This document shows, one piece after another, positions 1 to 11,612 of a DNA stretch of 21,575 bases. A program made the translations under genes and the position numbers. Below the pieces are notes generated by a model that worked only from the letters and a program-made list of their open reading frames with translations, was not told the DNA's origin and searched no databases. Source of the DNA: Vairimorpha apis BRL 01 (Eukaryota > Microsporidia > Nosematidae); contig KE647252.1 in the NCBI GenBank assembly GCA_000447185.1, positions 1-21,575 on the forward strand. Reading direction: 5' to 3'. The first letter of the stretch is position 1. Every line of letters starts with the position of its first letter.

Positions 1-70
1 TGATGGATATCAAAGGGTCGGTTCTTATCCTGTATAGTTTTTGAGTGATTAAATTTTTTTTGATATATCA

Positions 71-361
71 CTATACAGGGAAGACTTTTTGTGCTTCATC
101 AAGCAACTTGATCGTAACTGGTCCTTCAATATTGTACTTACATTTTAAAAAACCTTCGATTTTAGAGAGATGTGTATTTCCATTGCTCTCGATTTTAAGA
201 ATCGCTTTCCTCCTAAGAAATAGCTCTTGGTTCGATTTTAGAGTGTTATTGAGTTGAAAAAGCATACGTTCACTTTTCAACTCAACACTATTTAAGCCTC
301 TTCCGAGCTCACTTCCTTGGTAAGTACAACCTTTCTTTGCACGCGGGTTGTTGATGTACAT
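71..361 (-). pseudogene. LINE ORF segment 3: region after the thumb
   Basis: This is the third frame of the same protein. The homologous part begins at about 310 with ELGRGLNSVE, which follows directly on the PRK that ends the previous frame, so one surplus base at about 311 explains the shift. The first 17 codons of the open frame (361-311) are out-of-frame readings of segment 2. The frame ends with two consecutive stops (71-73 and 68-70) and then stays open to base 1. The C-terminal endonuclease domain expected for such elements is not reached. The match to LINE proteins here rests on the short ELGRGL block and on contiguity. Confidence 0.75.
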
Positions 362-905
362 GGTATTTGATTAGAATACTGCGAATACCATCATCTATAC
401 ACTTGAACTGGTCTGGCTCCATTTCCACAATTCCAACAAAATAATTTATTTGAGAGATCGCATATTCGTTCACTGCTCGTATTAAATTTTTCGCATTTAG
501 TCTTGTTTTACATAGAGTTTCAACACGGGACTCAATAGAATTTACAATTTTTTCCACTGTATTCGTCATATTTTTACCAACTCTGCTCTCTGTGATGCCA
601 AGATACTTATATCCCTCGTGCGATCCTAAAAGTTTTGCATCATCCTCACAGATTACAGAGTTAGTTGCTGATTTGTCTATATTCATCTCAAGTCCCACAG
701 TTCTAAAGAATTCCTTAGTCTCGTTCACCATCAATTTTAATACATTATCGGACTCAGAAAACAGTTTCAGATCGTCAATAAAAAGAAGATGGTTACAGCC
801 GTAGCTAACATCTTCAAGTTCGACCTCGATTTTTGGATACATACCATTGAGTCTTTTACTTAGTGGGTCTATACATAGAACGAAGAGAAGAGGAGAAAAG
901 GCCAT
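309..905 (-). pseudogene. LINE ORF segment 2: second half of the RT palm and thumb
   Basis: This is the continuation of the reverse transcriptase after a one-base shift. It opens with AFSPLLFVLCIDPLS, the block that normally follows QGD in this family. The active-site box is FIDD with the two aspartates at residues 44 and 45 of this segment, a conservative variant of YxDD. GYKYLGI follows near residue 98 as the primer-grip-like block, and then a long helical thumb region. The frame ends at 309 immediately after RLYLPRK. The apparent ATG at 905 comes from the shifted frame and is not a real translation start. The segment is homologous to its neighbours as one protein, not as a separate gene. 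Confidence 0.87.
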
Positions 906-2679
906 CGCCTTGAAGTATTCCTCTTTGAACTTTTTTGTTCAAAATTGTCCTGTTATTAGATCTGATGTCTAAGTTCCATTTAGAAGTGATTAATTTCATA
1001 AACTTCGTTATCCAATCAGGTAGTCCTAACCGTTCTATGCATTTGATTAAGTATTTGTGTGTTACAGAATCAAAAGCCTTCTTTACATCAATCCATGCTG
1101 TTTTAAGACCAAAGTTATTGGCTTTATTAAGCATTATGTTAGTAAGCATTTGCTCCTTAGCACCCAAAACTTTCCTCATTGTATCCATTTGATTGTCTGA
1201 AATCAATTTTCTTTCTTCCACCATAATCTGCATTACAGCAGTGACACATTTGGTCGTCAGCTTGTACAAGTTAGACATGCAAGTGATAGGTCTAAAATCT
1301 TTGCCAGATTGTGCGATTCCTTTAGGTATTAGGTGAGTAATTCCTCTAAAAAACCATTCCTCTGGCTGTTCATTATCTAAACATATAGTTTTAATAACCT
1401 TGTACAAGTCATTATGGATTGTCGTCATTTTCTTGATAAAGAAATTGAAAATCCTATCTGGCCCTGCCGCTTTCCAGCATGGAAGCCATTTAATGATTTC
1501 CATAAATTCATCTAATGTGGGGAAACATATACTCTCATCCTTGGTACCTTTATACTCTAAGACATATTCGTCTAAGAGGTCTTCATCTGCTTCACCTGTA
1601 TCAAGTTCCCACATCTTTGACCATGTGTTCTTAATTTCCTCAGCTGGTACATCATTCAATGTCTCGTTTTTATCGGAGAGATCCCTATAGAATCTACCCC
1701 GATAAAGTTCAAATTTGGCGTTTTCTCTTCTGAAAAGTTTTCTTTTCTCATGCTTATTGATTTTATCACCATAAATGATAATTCTATCAGATAAGTTAGA
1801 AATTACTTTCTGGAGATCTTTCGGGATATCAAGAATGAGACCATACGATCTCATAATCCGTCTCGCATCCTTGAGATCTTTCCCCTTAACAGATTCGCTA
1901 TCATCCTTATACTTAGACAGTAAAGATTTCTTTGTGTTAAGCTCAAGTATCTTTTTATTGATGTTCTCTTGCCATACACTTTTTTGAACCTTCTTTACTG
2001 TCAAGCTTTCGTATGATAGTTGTACGCATTGTAGAACTCTTGCAGCCTCCGTCATATTGTACATGGGTTGGGTTAATATAAAATCTCCTACTACTTTGTT
2101 AAGCATCTCAATTATTTCGAGATCTACCTTTAAAGAGCAAACCTTTCTGGTAGGGTTTACATCAGTAATTGACCCTTTACAGAGTTCCTTCCACGTATTT
2201 AGGAACTCTGTTTTTACTCTTGTTTTCAAGGCAGACTCTTGTAATGAGGTTGTAGAGAAAACATCTTCAAACGATTTGACGCGTTTTCTGCTTCCTTCCA
2301 CTTTAAACCTCCTTATTCCAATTGTTGCCCCCGATGTTGACAAAAGAGCCCCTTTTGCACTTTTCTTAAACAAAGTTTCGGAAATTTTTGTTTTGAACTT
2401 TTCACAATAAAAAGAAACTAATTTCGGCCAACCTCCTCTAGGCATCTGTTTCCATCTGCTTAAAATGGCCATTAAAGCCTCTCCTGGCCAGTCCCGCTCT
2501 GAAGCTTGTACATCACTGAGAATAGTAACCAGGGAAGCTACCGAGTTAGAAATTTTGGACTTTATACATGTAATTTCGTCTCCGAAATCCTTTTGTGACT
2601 TTGGTTCATTACTACGAGCTGCTGTAGTTGGTTTGTCGTTGTGTGTCTTCAGCTCCTTGTTTTTCTTTTTTACCCCCAT
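856..2679 (-). pseudogene. LINE ORF segment 1: N-terminal region plus fingers and first half of the RT palm
   Basis: This 607-codon frame starts at an ATG at 2679 with a Lys-rich N terminus. Residues 1 to about 310 show no Cys/His zinc finger of the sort seen in R2 elements. Residues about 315-460 contain the pre-RT region typical of such LINEs, including FYRDL and WKAAGPD. RT proper begins near residue 447 with HLIPKG and FRPITCM. The first catalytic aspartate is D531 in AWIDVKKAFDS, with the second Asp of that block at 537, and the QGD of the RGILQGD block ends at residue 592. After QGD the frame reads a non-homologous tail of about 15 residues and stops at 856. The conserved continuation (AFSPLLF) sits one base away in the next frame, which places the lesion at about 903. 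No CCC motif precedes the ATG, unlike the host genes. Confidence 0.88.
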
Positions 2680-2690
2680 TTCCTTTAAAT

Positions 2691-5112
2691 AAATTTAAAA
2701 GAGATTTTATTTTAAAAATTTAAATATTCGCAATAACGTTTAATATTCAAAAAAAATTTATTTATGCTTTTTGAAAAATGTAAAATATTATTATTTTTTA
2801 TGCTATAAATTAATAATATATTATTATGTAATTTTTATCAAATAACTTAATGTATTTTATTATTTTTTAAATAATAACAGAATTTATAATTGACAGTGTA
2901 AAAATTTATTTAAATAAAAGAATTAGTTTAAAAATATTATTGTTAATCAAAAATTAATAATAAAAAAACAAGGTTAATAATTATATAAAACATAACTATA
3001 AAAAAAGAGATCATGTAAATCTGTGTAAATTTATTTTATTGTTGTAAAATATATTAAAGTTTATATTTATAAATATTTTATATTTTTTTAAATAGATCAC
3101 TTTTTTATTTATATTGTCTAATAATAGTAACCAATTCTAATTTGCTATAAAAATTGATTAATCTTATCAAATATGAGTGTAATTTAAAAAGCATTATTGT
3201 GAGTTTATCATTTATTTTGATAAGGATCAGTTTTATTGTATAAAACAAATAAAGGGAGATATAAAATTTGTAAATAATTTATAAACATACCGATAATATT
3301 TATTCTTTGATTTTGATAAATATTTAAATATTGTTAAAATGGTTTCTGAAACAAAAAAATATAAGTTAAAAAATAAAAATTGTCAACTAATGTTTTAAAT
3401 TACACAACCGTAACCTTTTTTATTTTATAAGTTTTTTTATAACAATTAATATCATATATTTAATGCACAGTAAACAGATTAAGTTTCTAACATATATTAC
3501 AAGTCTTAATTTTGACACGTAAAAATGTTTTTAAATAACAAATCTAAACCTCTATTTTAAGATTTTTTATACATTTTAAAAACAAAAAATAGATAATTTT
3601 AATTATATAAAAAATATAAAATATGTTTATATTGATCGTAATATAATGAAATAAAGATTATTCTTATAGATTTTTAATTAAAAATGAATTTACTTAAAGT
3701 TTTAGTAGATTGTACTTGGATGTATTTAATTTCAATGTTTTTTATCTGAATATAATAGATATGCTGTTCACGTTATATTTTTTTAAGAAAAGTAAATAAT
3801 AATATTAAAACTTGTATAAATTATTGTAAAAATTAATCAATAATCGTTATATATTTTAATTTTAAACAATCTGAAATTTATAAATTTCTAGAAATACAAA
3901 GTCAAATTTATATTTTACGTTAAAACTTTGTGATAATTATTTTAATTAGTAATTTTGTGTTTATTTATATGAAAGACAGAACTAAATTATATTTGATACA
4001 AATCATTTTTAATAATGAATATAAAAAAAATAATTTAACATGTTTATGTATGATATAATAATTTTGTATTATCTTAAAAAATATAAATAATAATGTAACT
4101 AAATATTTTTATTTTTTGATATATTTATCATCTCTTTTTCTTGTATTTTGTTGCATTCTGTATAAATTTCAATTAATATTACTTTTAAAATCATTTAATT
4201 CGTAGCTAATTTAATATAAATTTAATTACTCATTTTGTGATATTTTATTACGCCATTCTATACAATATTAAATATAATTTTAGCTGTATAATTTATATTT
4301 AAATATTGTTTATTTGCTAAAATAATAAACAAATATTACTTGTATGACATTTATAAATCAAAAAGAAATTTAATGTTACAATTTAAACTAAAATTAACCT
4401 AGTTTTTTAAAAATTTAAAGATGAGTTTTTTTTGCTATGACTTATTTTTTATAATAAATAAAAAATAATTTTAATATATTTAACAAAAAAATACATAAAA
4501 ATTTAACATAACATAAATTTAAGTGTGTATTTTTATTCTGATAATTTAATTTTTAGTTAATGTTTTTATAAAAAAAACAACAATATAATCAAAAATTATT
4601 TACAATAAATTACAAAAAATCGAAAAATGTCTACTTTTAAAAATATTTCAAAAAATATAATTTTAAAATAACTATAATGATATTTTTATAGTAAATTTTT
4701 TTTATCAAATTAAATTTTGATATAAATAATATCTGTAAATATTTTAACCTATTTTATAATTTAAAAATATATTTTAACAGTTATTATCTTATAAAAAATA
4801 CAATTAAAAATTCAAAATATGTCATAAAAAACAAATTAAACAATTTAATAAATTAAAAAAAATATTTCGATTCAACTTATTTTTATGACTTTTAAAAATG
4901 TTTATAATATAATTTTACTTATTAATCATATAAATAATATTTTTAAATTTTTTTAAATTATTGTTATCAATTATTTTTAATATAATTTAACAAAATTAAT
5001 AAATAATAAAATTTTTAAAAATAATTACATTTAAATCATTTTACAGAAATTACTTAATATTTGAAAAAAAAGTTTAAATTATACTTTTAATAAAATTTAA
5101 CATTTAACAAAA
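2691..5112. other. AT-rich intergenic desert, no gene seen
   Basis: About 2.4 kb of A/T runs without an ORF that has coding character in any frame. I found no tRNA-like cloverleaf, no C- or G-rich motif next to an ATG, and no tandem repeat. An imperfect 13-nt inverted repeat at 4302-4337 is the only structure noticed, and such arms arise easily in this composition. Confidence 0.7.
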
Positions 5113-7077
5113 TCAATACTGACACAAATTATCCCTAGCTTGAACATAATCTTGGGATGCTGTTAAACCCATATTTCCTATCAACACTGAGGTTTTTTCT
5201 GAAGCTAATGGCGTCATACATGCTTGAACATCTTGATCATTAGGTTGAGGAGCTTGATTGACTATTTGTTGCAAACATTCTTCATTTGATGGATCACAAA
5301 CACTAGCATTACTTCCATTCATAGAACCAGATGTATAAAGTGTATTTGTATCACATAGAGAATTTGCTAAATTACTAGGATTTTCGCAATTAATTGAAGA
5401 CATATCCCTTAGAGTACCATTTGAAGTTTGATTGTTAAATTGAGTTTGAGGTTGTTGAGTTTGGCTTGACATAATAACACACGATTGCTGTTGTTCATTG
5501 GTATTTGGTGGATTATTATATGTAGATAAATTTGATTCAGTAGAATTTTGTAAACAATAATTTACAGGAGAAACGGTTTGAATTGTTGCATATTGCACAG
5601 GTTCAACAAAAACGACATTTTGAGTGTTTGATGCATCATTAGTAGTTTGATTAAGCGCTTCAGATACAACAGTTTGAATTTGTTGTTGATTTTGTAAATT
5701 TTCTTGATTATCAGAATAAGCTTGACATTCACCTTTTACAACGATATTACATTGTATCGAATTAGATTGTTCTTGCTGATTTACTGGTTGTTGAATTGTC
5801 TCTTGTTGAGGTACATATGTTGCAGTTTCTGGTTGTACATTTTGTTGAACATTGTTATTTTCAGCATTAACACACGGAATTTCAGTCGTTGGAACGCATT
5901 CCATTCCAGATGTATTGTGTGGCACCGCATTATTATCGACCACTAAAACTTCTGGTTGACTTTCGGGTGGTGGTGTAATATATGTTGGAACTTCAATTTT
6001 TATTTCAGGAATTTGAACCTTTGGTTGTTCAGTTACTACGACAGGTTTTTGAACTACAGGCTGTGAAGATTGAACAGGAACCGGACTTGGTTTTTGAACT
6101 ATAGGTTGTGGTGGTTGAACAGGAACCGGACTTGGTTTTTGAACTACCATTGGAGATGGTTTAATAGGAACAGGTACTGATTTTTGAACTGGTGGTGGTG
6201 AAGGGTGAACTGCAATAGGGATCTGTTTTTGAACTGCTGGCTGTGAAGGTTGAACAGGAGTTAGAACCTGTTTTTGAATTACTGGCTGTAGAGGTTGAAT
6301 AGGTGTAAGTGTAGACATTGTTTTCTGAATTACAGGATGTGAAGGTTGAAATGCGATAGGTATTAACTTTTGTTCTTTAACATGATTATTTTTAATGTTA
6401 TTACTAATGTTTGCTGGTAATTCTTGTTTAGATTCTTGACAGGGAATTTGTATTGTAGAATGTTGTTGATTAGAAGTTTCTTCGCATTCGACTTTCAAAG
6501 GAGTTACTTCTTTTTTAACAACAGAATGCATCTGTGGTACAGAATTTAATTGAGGAACTACAACTGGACGAGATTGTACTTGTTCTGTTTTGATTGGTGT
6601 TTGTTGAGAAACAGGCTGTGTATTGTGTTGTGGTAAATACATTTGTAGAGGAGTAGTAGATACTTGTTTCATCAAATGTATAGGAACAAAATTACTTTTA
6701 GGTGTCTGCAATGATGGTGCTGTTGGAGCAAATTTAGGTTGATGCTCTACTTTAATTGGTTGTTGTTTTGTGTGTGCAGATGATACACATATTTGTTGGG
6801 CTGGTGCAACCATATTAGAATTTTGATTATTGTTACTATTTTGTTTTGACATACTATCTACTAAACATTCAGCGGAATTAGTGGTGTTTTTTTGTCCAGT
6901 TATTCCACCTGGTGGTTGTAGTATTAATGGTTGCTTAGGTAATGCACAATTTTCTATTTGACTTGGTTGGGTATGATGTAACGAAACTTTATTGTTTCCA
7001 TTTTCTGAGCAAATAGGTTCTGAATTTACTTTTTTTAAACAAATAAAAATTAAACTCAATAAATATATACTTTTCAT
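5113..7077 (-). CDS. Secreted Pro/Gln/Asn/Cys-rich protein, candidate polar tube (PTP1-like) or spore wall protein
   Basis: This 654-residue protein begins with a clear signal peptide: Lys at position 2, a hydrophobic core in residues 4-14, and probable cleavage after VNS at about residue 19. The mature chain has 18 cysteines, an even number spread along the length, with one three residues from the C terminus. There are no transmembrane segments, and low-complexity Gln/Asn/Pro/Thr tracts fill the rest. Residues 249-345 hold seven copies of a 15-residue unit built on [VIAP][VI]QKP..PVPVQPSQP. From family knowledge, polar tube protein 1 of microsporidia is secreted, proline-rich, cysteine-rich and carries internal repeats, and its sequence diverges too fast for simple matching. 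This protein fits that description but is longer than the roughly 350-450 residues usual for PTP1. A spore wall protein is the main alternative. The ATG at 7077 is chosen because the signal peptide begins there. No CCC motif precedes it. Confidence 0.8.
   Translation of the reverse strand: MKSIYLLSLIFICLKKVNSEPICSENGNNKVSLHHTQPSQIENCALPKQPLILQPPGGITGQKNTTNSAECLVDSMSKQNSNNNQNSNMVAPAQQICVSSAHTKQQPIKVEHQPKFAPTAPSLQTPKSNFVPIHLMKQVSTTPLQMYLPQHNTQPVSQQTPIKTEQVQSRPVVVPQLNSVPQMHSVVKKEVTPLKVECEETSNQQHSTIQIPCQESKQELPANISNNIKNNHVKEQKLIPIAFQPSHPVIQKTMSTLTPIQPLQPVIQKQVLTPVQPSQPAVQKQIPIAVHPSPPPVQKSVPVPIKPSPMVVQKPSPVPVQPPQPIVQKPSPVPVQSSQPVVQKPVVVTEQPKVQIPEIKIEVPTYITPPPESQPEVLVVDNNAVPHNTSGMECVPTTEIPCVNAENNNVQQNVQPETATYVPQQETIQQPVNQQEQSNSIQCNIVVKGECQAYSDNQENLQNQQQIQTVVSEALNQTTNDASNTQNVVFVEPVQYATIQTVSPVNYCLQNSTESNLSTYNNPPNTNEQQQSCVIMSSQTQQPQTQFNNQTSNGTLRDMSSINCENPSNLANSLCDTNTLYTSGSMNGSNASVCDPSNEECLQQIVNQAPQPNDQDVQACMTPLASEKTSVLIGNMGLTASQDYVQARDNLCQY
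6043..6333 (-). repeat. 45-bp coding tandem repeat in the polar-tube-like gene
   Basis: Seven copies of a unit encoding xVQKP-type residues followed by Pro/Val/Gln are spaced 15 codons apart, except the first gap of 17. Two neighbouring copies share an identical block of about 32 bases at 6070-6101 and 6115-6146, so the last duplication is recent. Copy number is likely to vary between strains. Confidence 0.9.
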
Positions 7078-7116
7078 GTTAAGTACTTTAATTTGTTTTT
7101 TAAATATTTACTTTCA

Positions 7117-7128
7117 AAACACGTGTTT
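7117..7128. promoter_or_regulatory. CACGTG (E-box) palindrome upstream of the secreted-protein gene
   Basis: A perfect 12-base palindrome AAACACGTGTTT lies about 40 bp upstream of the ATG at 7077. It is flanked on both sides by TTTGAAA-like sequence when read on the minus strand. CACGTG is the classic target of bHLH factors. In DNA this poor in G+C, a centred CACGTG is conspicuous. A regulatory role is inferred. Confidence 0.35.
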
Positions 7129-10100
7129 CAAACAAATTAGACTATTGAATAGTCATGTAACAAGTATATGAATTTTTATCATGTTTTGATATAAAAAAGA
7201 TAAACTTTTTTAGTTGGTTAAAAAAATTAATATATTTTTGCTTATTATTTATACTTAAAATCAGATTTTAATCAAAAACGTCATGGTTTAAAAAAAACTA
7301 TTGATAAAAATGTCAATTTTTTATTTAACAAAATTATTTTATGTTTTTTTATATACAGTTAAATACTATCTTATTAAATAAAGATAAAATAAATATAATC
7401 AATAATCAACTGTTATACATAAGCTTCATATTTGATTGATAGAATAAATTTAACATTCAATATTAATATATATATAATTTTCTAAAAATAATATATTGTA
7501 AATAAATGTAAAATAATTTCTTCCATTAAAATTATTTAAAATAGTCTTAAAATTTATAACTTATTATAATTGTTATCATTGTTTTACTTTTTAATAACGT
7601 TTATTGTTAAAAAAAATTTCGTTAATTTTGACTTTAAAATTATTTATTATTCTAATTTTATTAAAATTTTTAAAAATTTTTATAAATATATATTTATTAT
7701 TGAGATTTAATGTAAACATTTAGTTTATTTGGAAAAAAATTATTTCATCTATTGAATTGTTTATATAAAAATAATTATGTTGTTAATATATATCAAATTT
7801 TTCTTGTTGTTTCAAAATATAATTACTCAAAAGTTGCAACTGAAAAAACTTATTATTTTTATCATCTCTATTTTTTTTGAAAAATAATAAATTTACTTAT
7901 TAAATCAAAAAAAACATTTTTTAATTTATAAATATTAATATCTAAAATTTTTAAAATTTTTTTGTACAAAAAAATATTTTAAAGTATTTTATATATATAT
8001 CGCATTAGTTTACTTAATGAAATTTTTTTTAGATTTCTTACATTAATGGTTTATTTTTTTTTCGAGTAAAATGAGAAAAATGTTTACTTTAAACTTGTTT
8101 ATTAATTTTAATATAATTTATTGGTGAATAATTTTTTTGTGTGATTTTAGAATGAGTTCTTAAAAGTATTAAAAAAATACAAAAATTAAAATTTTAAGTT
8201 TAATATAGATTAATAATAAATTACAATAAACGAGTTAATTAATTTATTTATAAATATTAAAAATTAAATATAAAAATATTTTTTACTACATACTTTTTAA
8301 GATAATTTTTTCTCGCCTTTTTTAAATAAAAAAAATTATAAGAAATATAAAAAAATCTATAAGGAATTTAGTTATTAAATTGTATCTTGTAACTAAATTT
8401 ATTAAGAACTTAACAAATCGTAACTTTTCTTTTATATAAATTCATTTTTAAAAACATTTTTTATTAACTTTTTACAATTCATAATAAACATTAAACATTG
8501 TTATTAAATATAAATTTTTATGTTTATTTATTTCTAAATTTACAATTAAAAGTTTTAACATATTTTGTAATATAATAGTTTTTAAATTAAAATTATCAAA
8601 AATTTTTAATTTTTTACATATAATTCAAATATATTGTTTTATGTAAATCTAGTTATAATATATTTAAATCTTAACAAGATTTACTAAGAAGTATATTAAT
8701 GAGAAAAAACTTTTTTTTGCTAATTTTTGTTTTACACTATATTTACTTAAATTATGCTTAATATTTTTTTTTGAAAAAAACAATATAATGTTCATTTTAA
8801 CACAAAAGAATAATATAATGTAATTTTTATTAATTTAATAAAATATAATATTTTAGTGTTAACTTATGATATATAAAAAATTATATAATGCACTTTTTTT
8901 ATTAGATTTTTAAAAACTACCAATGAAATTTTTTATCCCAATAAAATTTAATAAAATACAATTTGTATGATTTTTAATGTATAAACAAGAAAAATTTAAG
9001 TATATCTTATGTATTAAAATTTTAATAAAAGTTAATTATGCGTACTTGAATCAAAAAAATCAATTTTCATACAAATTAATTATTTTTTTTATTTTAAAGT
9101 GTTTATTAAATGAAAAAAACTTTATAATATTTTGCAATTGATATTTATTAAATTGATATTTGTTTTTGTATGAAAATTTTATTGCACATAGCTTACTAAA
9201 ACTAAAAATAGATAATTTGCATAATACAAAATAAAATTTTAATAAATGTTTTATATTTTACTTAAATGCATAGTATCATTTTTATATGCTGTTTTATTAA
9301 AAATCAATATTTTTGTAAAATGCAAAATTTAAAAGATTTTAATTCTTGTTTTTAAATATATATAATGGAAATAATAATAAATTACGATAAACTGTTAATA
9401 AAATCTAATAAACTTCATAATTATTCTTTAATTTTCTGTAATTTAATTTTAAAAATTTTAATAATTAATATTAAAATATGTTTTAATATTATTAAATTAC
9501 AATTTTTAAACTTGTTTAAAAAAAATAAATATATTTAACTATTTTTAAAAAAAATATAAATTATTATATTTTTATAAAAATGCAAATTTTTTATGTACCA
9601 ACTTTAAAAATTAATTTTTATAGTTATTCGTAAAGTTTTATTTTTTTCCTTATCAATATAAAAAAATTTATATAGAAAAAGTTTTTTAATATTTTTTTTA
9701 TTGATAGTATTGCTTTTATATTTTTATTCATATTTAATTTTTTTAAATATATTTAAATTAATATTTATTAAATCCTTTTTTTACAAAAAAAACTATTTTT
9801 ATTTATGTATGATATTTATACTATTTTAAATAAAAAAAGATAAATTATAATTTTATAAATAAAATATTGTATTTAGATTTAATACTAATTTATGTTGAAA
9901 GAAATATAAATTTGATTTATATAATTATTTTTTTAGCATCATTTTTTTATTTTTATTTAACATATTACTTTAAAGAAAATTTATATTTTTTTCTATCTTT
10001 TTATATAAAAATATTTATGTGTTTAATAAAAACAAAACATTAAGTAAAAAATATTTATTACAAAAATGTTAGCTTTTACTATTTTTATTTATTATTTTTA

Positions 10101-11604
10101 ATGAAAATAAATAACATTAAACTTAATTTATTACTTTTAATTCCAACCTTATTTATTAAATTTTATAATATATAAAATGGTATGAATAACAACCATATAC
10201 GAATAATCTTAATAAAAATATTTATTTATTAAAATATTTTTTGACTTTGTTTTAAAATTTTATTTATCATATAATATTGTAACAAAATAAAAATTATAAT
10301 TTAAATGTATTAAAGAGTTATAAATAAATGTAATATTTTGTATAATATGTATTTTAAATAAAATTGTATATTATCAATAATTTTAAATTAACAAGATTTT
10401 AAAAAATTAAGAATTAGTTGAAAAATTTAATTAAAAAAATTATGAAATGATATTATATTTAAAGTTCTAAATTCATACAGTAAATTTTTTTATAAGAGAT
10501 CATAATGAAACATTAATTTCATAAGAAACATTATTTAAGAAATATAAATTTTACATTTTTTTTTATTTAACAGGCAGAGTAAAACAAATAAATTTATAAA
10601 TTTTGATTTTATCATTATACTTAAATTTATTAGTTAGTTTTGTATTTTAAACTGACATTTTTGTTAACTATTTGTATGTTTTTTATATAATTTTTGTATT
10701 TTTTTATAAAATATGAACATCCACTTAAAGCAATAATATTTTTTGTTAACTTTATTGTAATTTCATTTTAAAATTAATAAATATTTATTTTTTAAAATAA
10801 TTTTAATTTTTTATATGTAAAATTTATGATTAAAAAAAGTTTTAATCTATGAATTATATTTAAATTTAAAATATAAGAATTATTTTTCACACATATAAAT
10901 TTAACTGATATAATTAATTTAAAAATCAATATTTTGAAAAATAATTTTAACGATGAAAAAAATTCTTTGATGCGTTAAAAATTGTATATATTTAATATGA
11001 TAATATTGGTTAATTTTTTTATTATTAAATGTTACTATTAAGAGCTTTAATAAAAGGTGAATTTTAGTACCTATATTTGAAAAAATATTTATGATAAATT
11101 AAATTGTAAATTATGTATCATCTTTGTTAAGATTAGATATAAACAAACTTTTTAAAATAATTTATAAGATTTTTTAATATTTGTTGTTATAATCAAAAAT
11201 CATGTTCCAATAAAAACTATCTTATTTTTTTACAAATTAGTCAATTTTGTATTTATAATATATTTCATTTAATTTTAACATTTTTATTTTGAAAAATAAA
11301 TTAAATGAATTTAGATCATATAAATTTATATTAAAAATGGATTTATATTTCACTTAGCCTAATATTTTTAATAAGATACAATTTTTATAATATTACAATT
11401 ATTATAATAATCTTTGAATTATATTCAATTTAGATAAATAAAAAGTATTTATTATGATAAAAATTTTATTGTAAATTAGTTAACTATAAAAATTAAGTAC
11501 AAATTAAAAATTTTCAAATATTAAATAATCTCTTATTTTAAAACATGTTTGACATTTTTATAATTTACTGTTACGAAACACTTATAAATAAAAAAAATTC
11601 TTTA
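7129..11604. other. 4.5 kb AT-rich intergenic desert between divergent genes
   Basis: The stretch between the divergently oriented secreted-protein gene and the Tra2-like gene shows only A/T runs. There is no frame with coding character, no recognisable RNA gene and no transposon remnant in either orientation. It contains very few G or C triplets; a lone CCC near 8938 has no ATG just after it. Confidence 0.7.
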
Positions 11605-11608
11605 CCCC
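11605..11608 (+). promoter_or_regulatory. Microsporidian CCC start-proximal motif (Tra2-like gene)
   Basis: CCCC lies 4 nt before the ATG at 11613 inside otherwise A/T-only DNA. Microsporidian genes commonly carry CCC or GGG just upstream of the start, tied to transcription starts with very short 5' UTRs. It supports this ATG as the real start. Confidence 0.7.
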
Positions 11609-11612
11609 TAAT

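Larger units (their letters stand above)
1..2690 (-). mobile_element. Non-LTR (LINE) retrotransposon, RT-bearing part, 3' end outside the window
   Basis: A minus-strand element carries a LINE-type reverse transcriptase spread over three frames (2679-856, 905-309, 361-71). The whole stretch is clearly richer in G+C than the flanking DNA, which turns almost pure A/T just upstream of the ATG at 2679. RT blocks appear in the usual order: a WIDxxKKAFDS block, a RGILQGD block, FIDD as the YxDD box, and a later GYKYLGI block. By family knowledge this arrangement fits LINEs whose single ORF ends in a restriction-like endonuclease (R2/R4/NeSL-like groups), but that endonuclease would lie beyond base 1. 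After the last stop codons at 71-73 and 68-70 the same frame stays open to the window edge. The element is probably dead because of two frameshifts and these stops. The exact clade is not established. Confidence 0.85.

Noticed and set aside
45..257. Plus-strand frame across the end of the LINE
   Set aside because: Antisense shadow of the retrotransposon ORF; same for the other plus-strand frames between 592 and 2692.
4302..4337. Imperfect inverted repeat with arms of 13-14 nt as a hairpin
   Set aside because: Only A/T-rich arms with one bulge; many such arms are expected by chance in this composition, and no gene is nearby.
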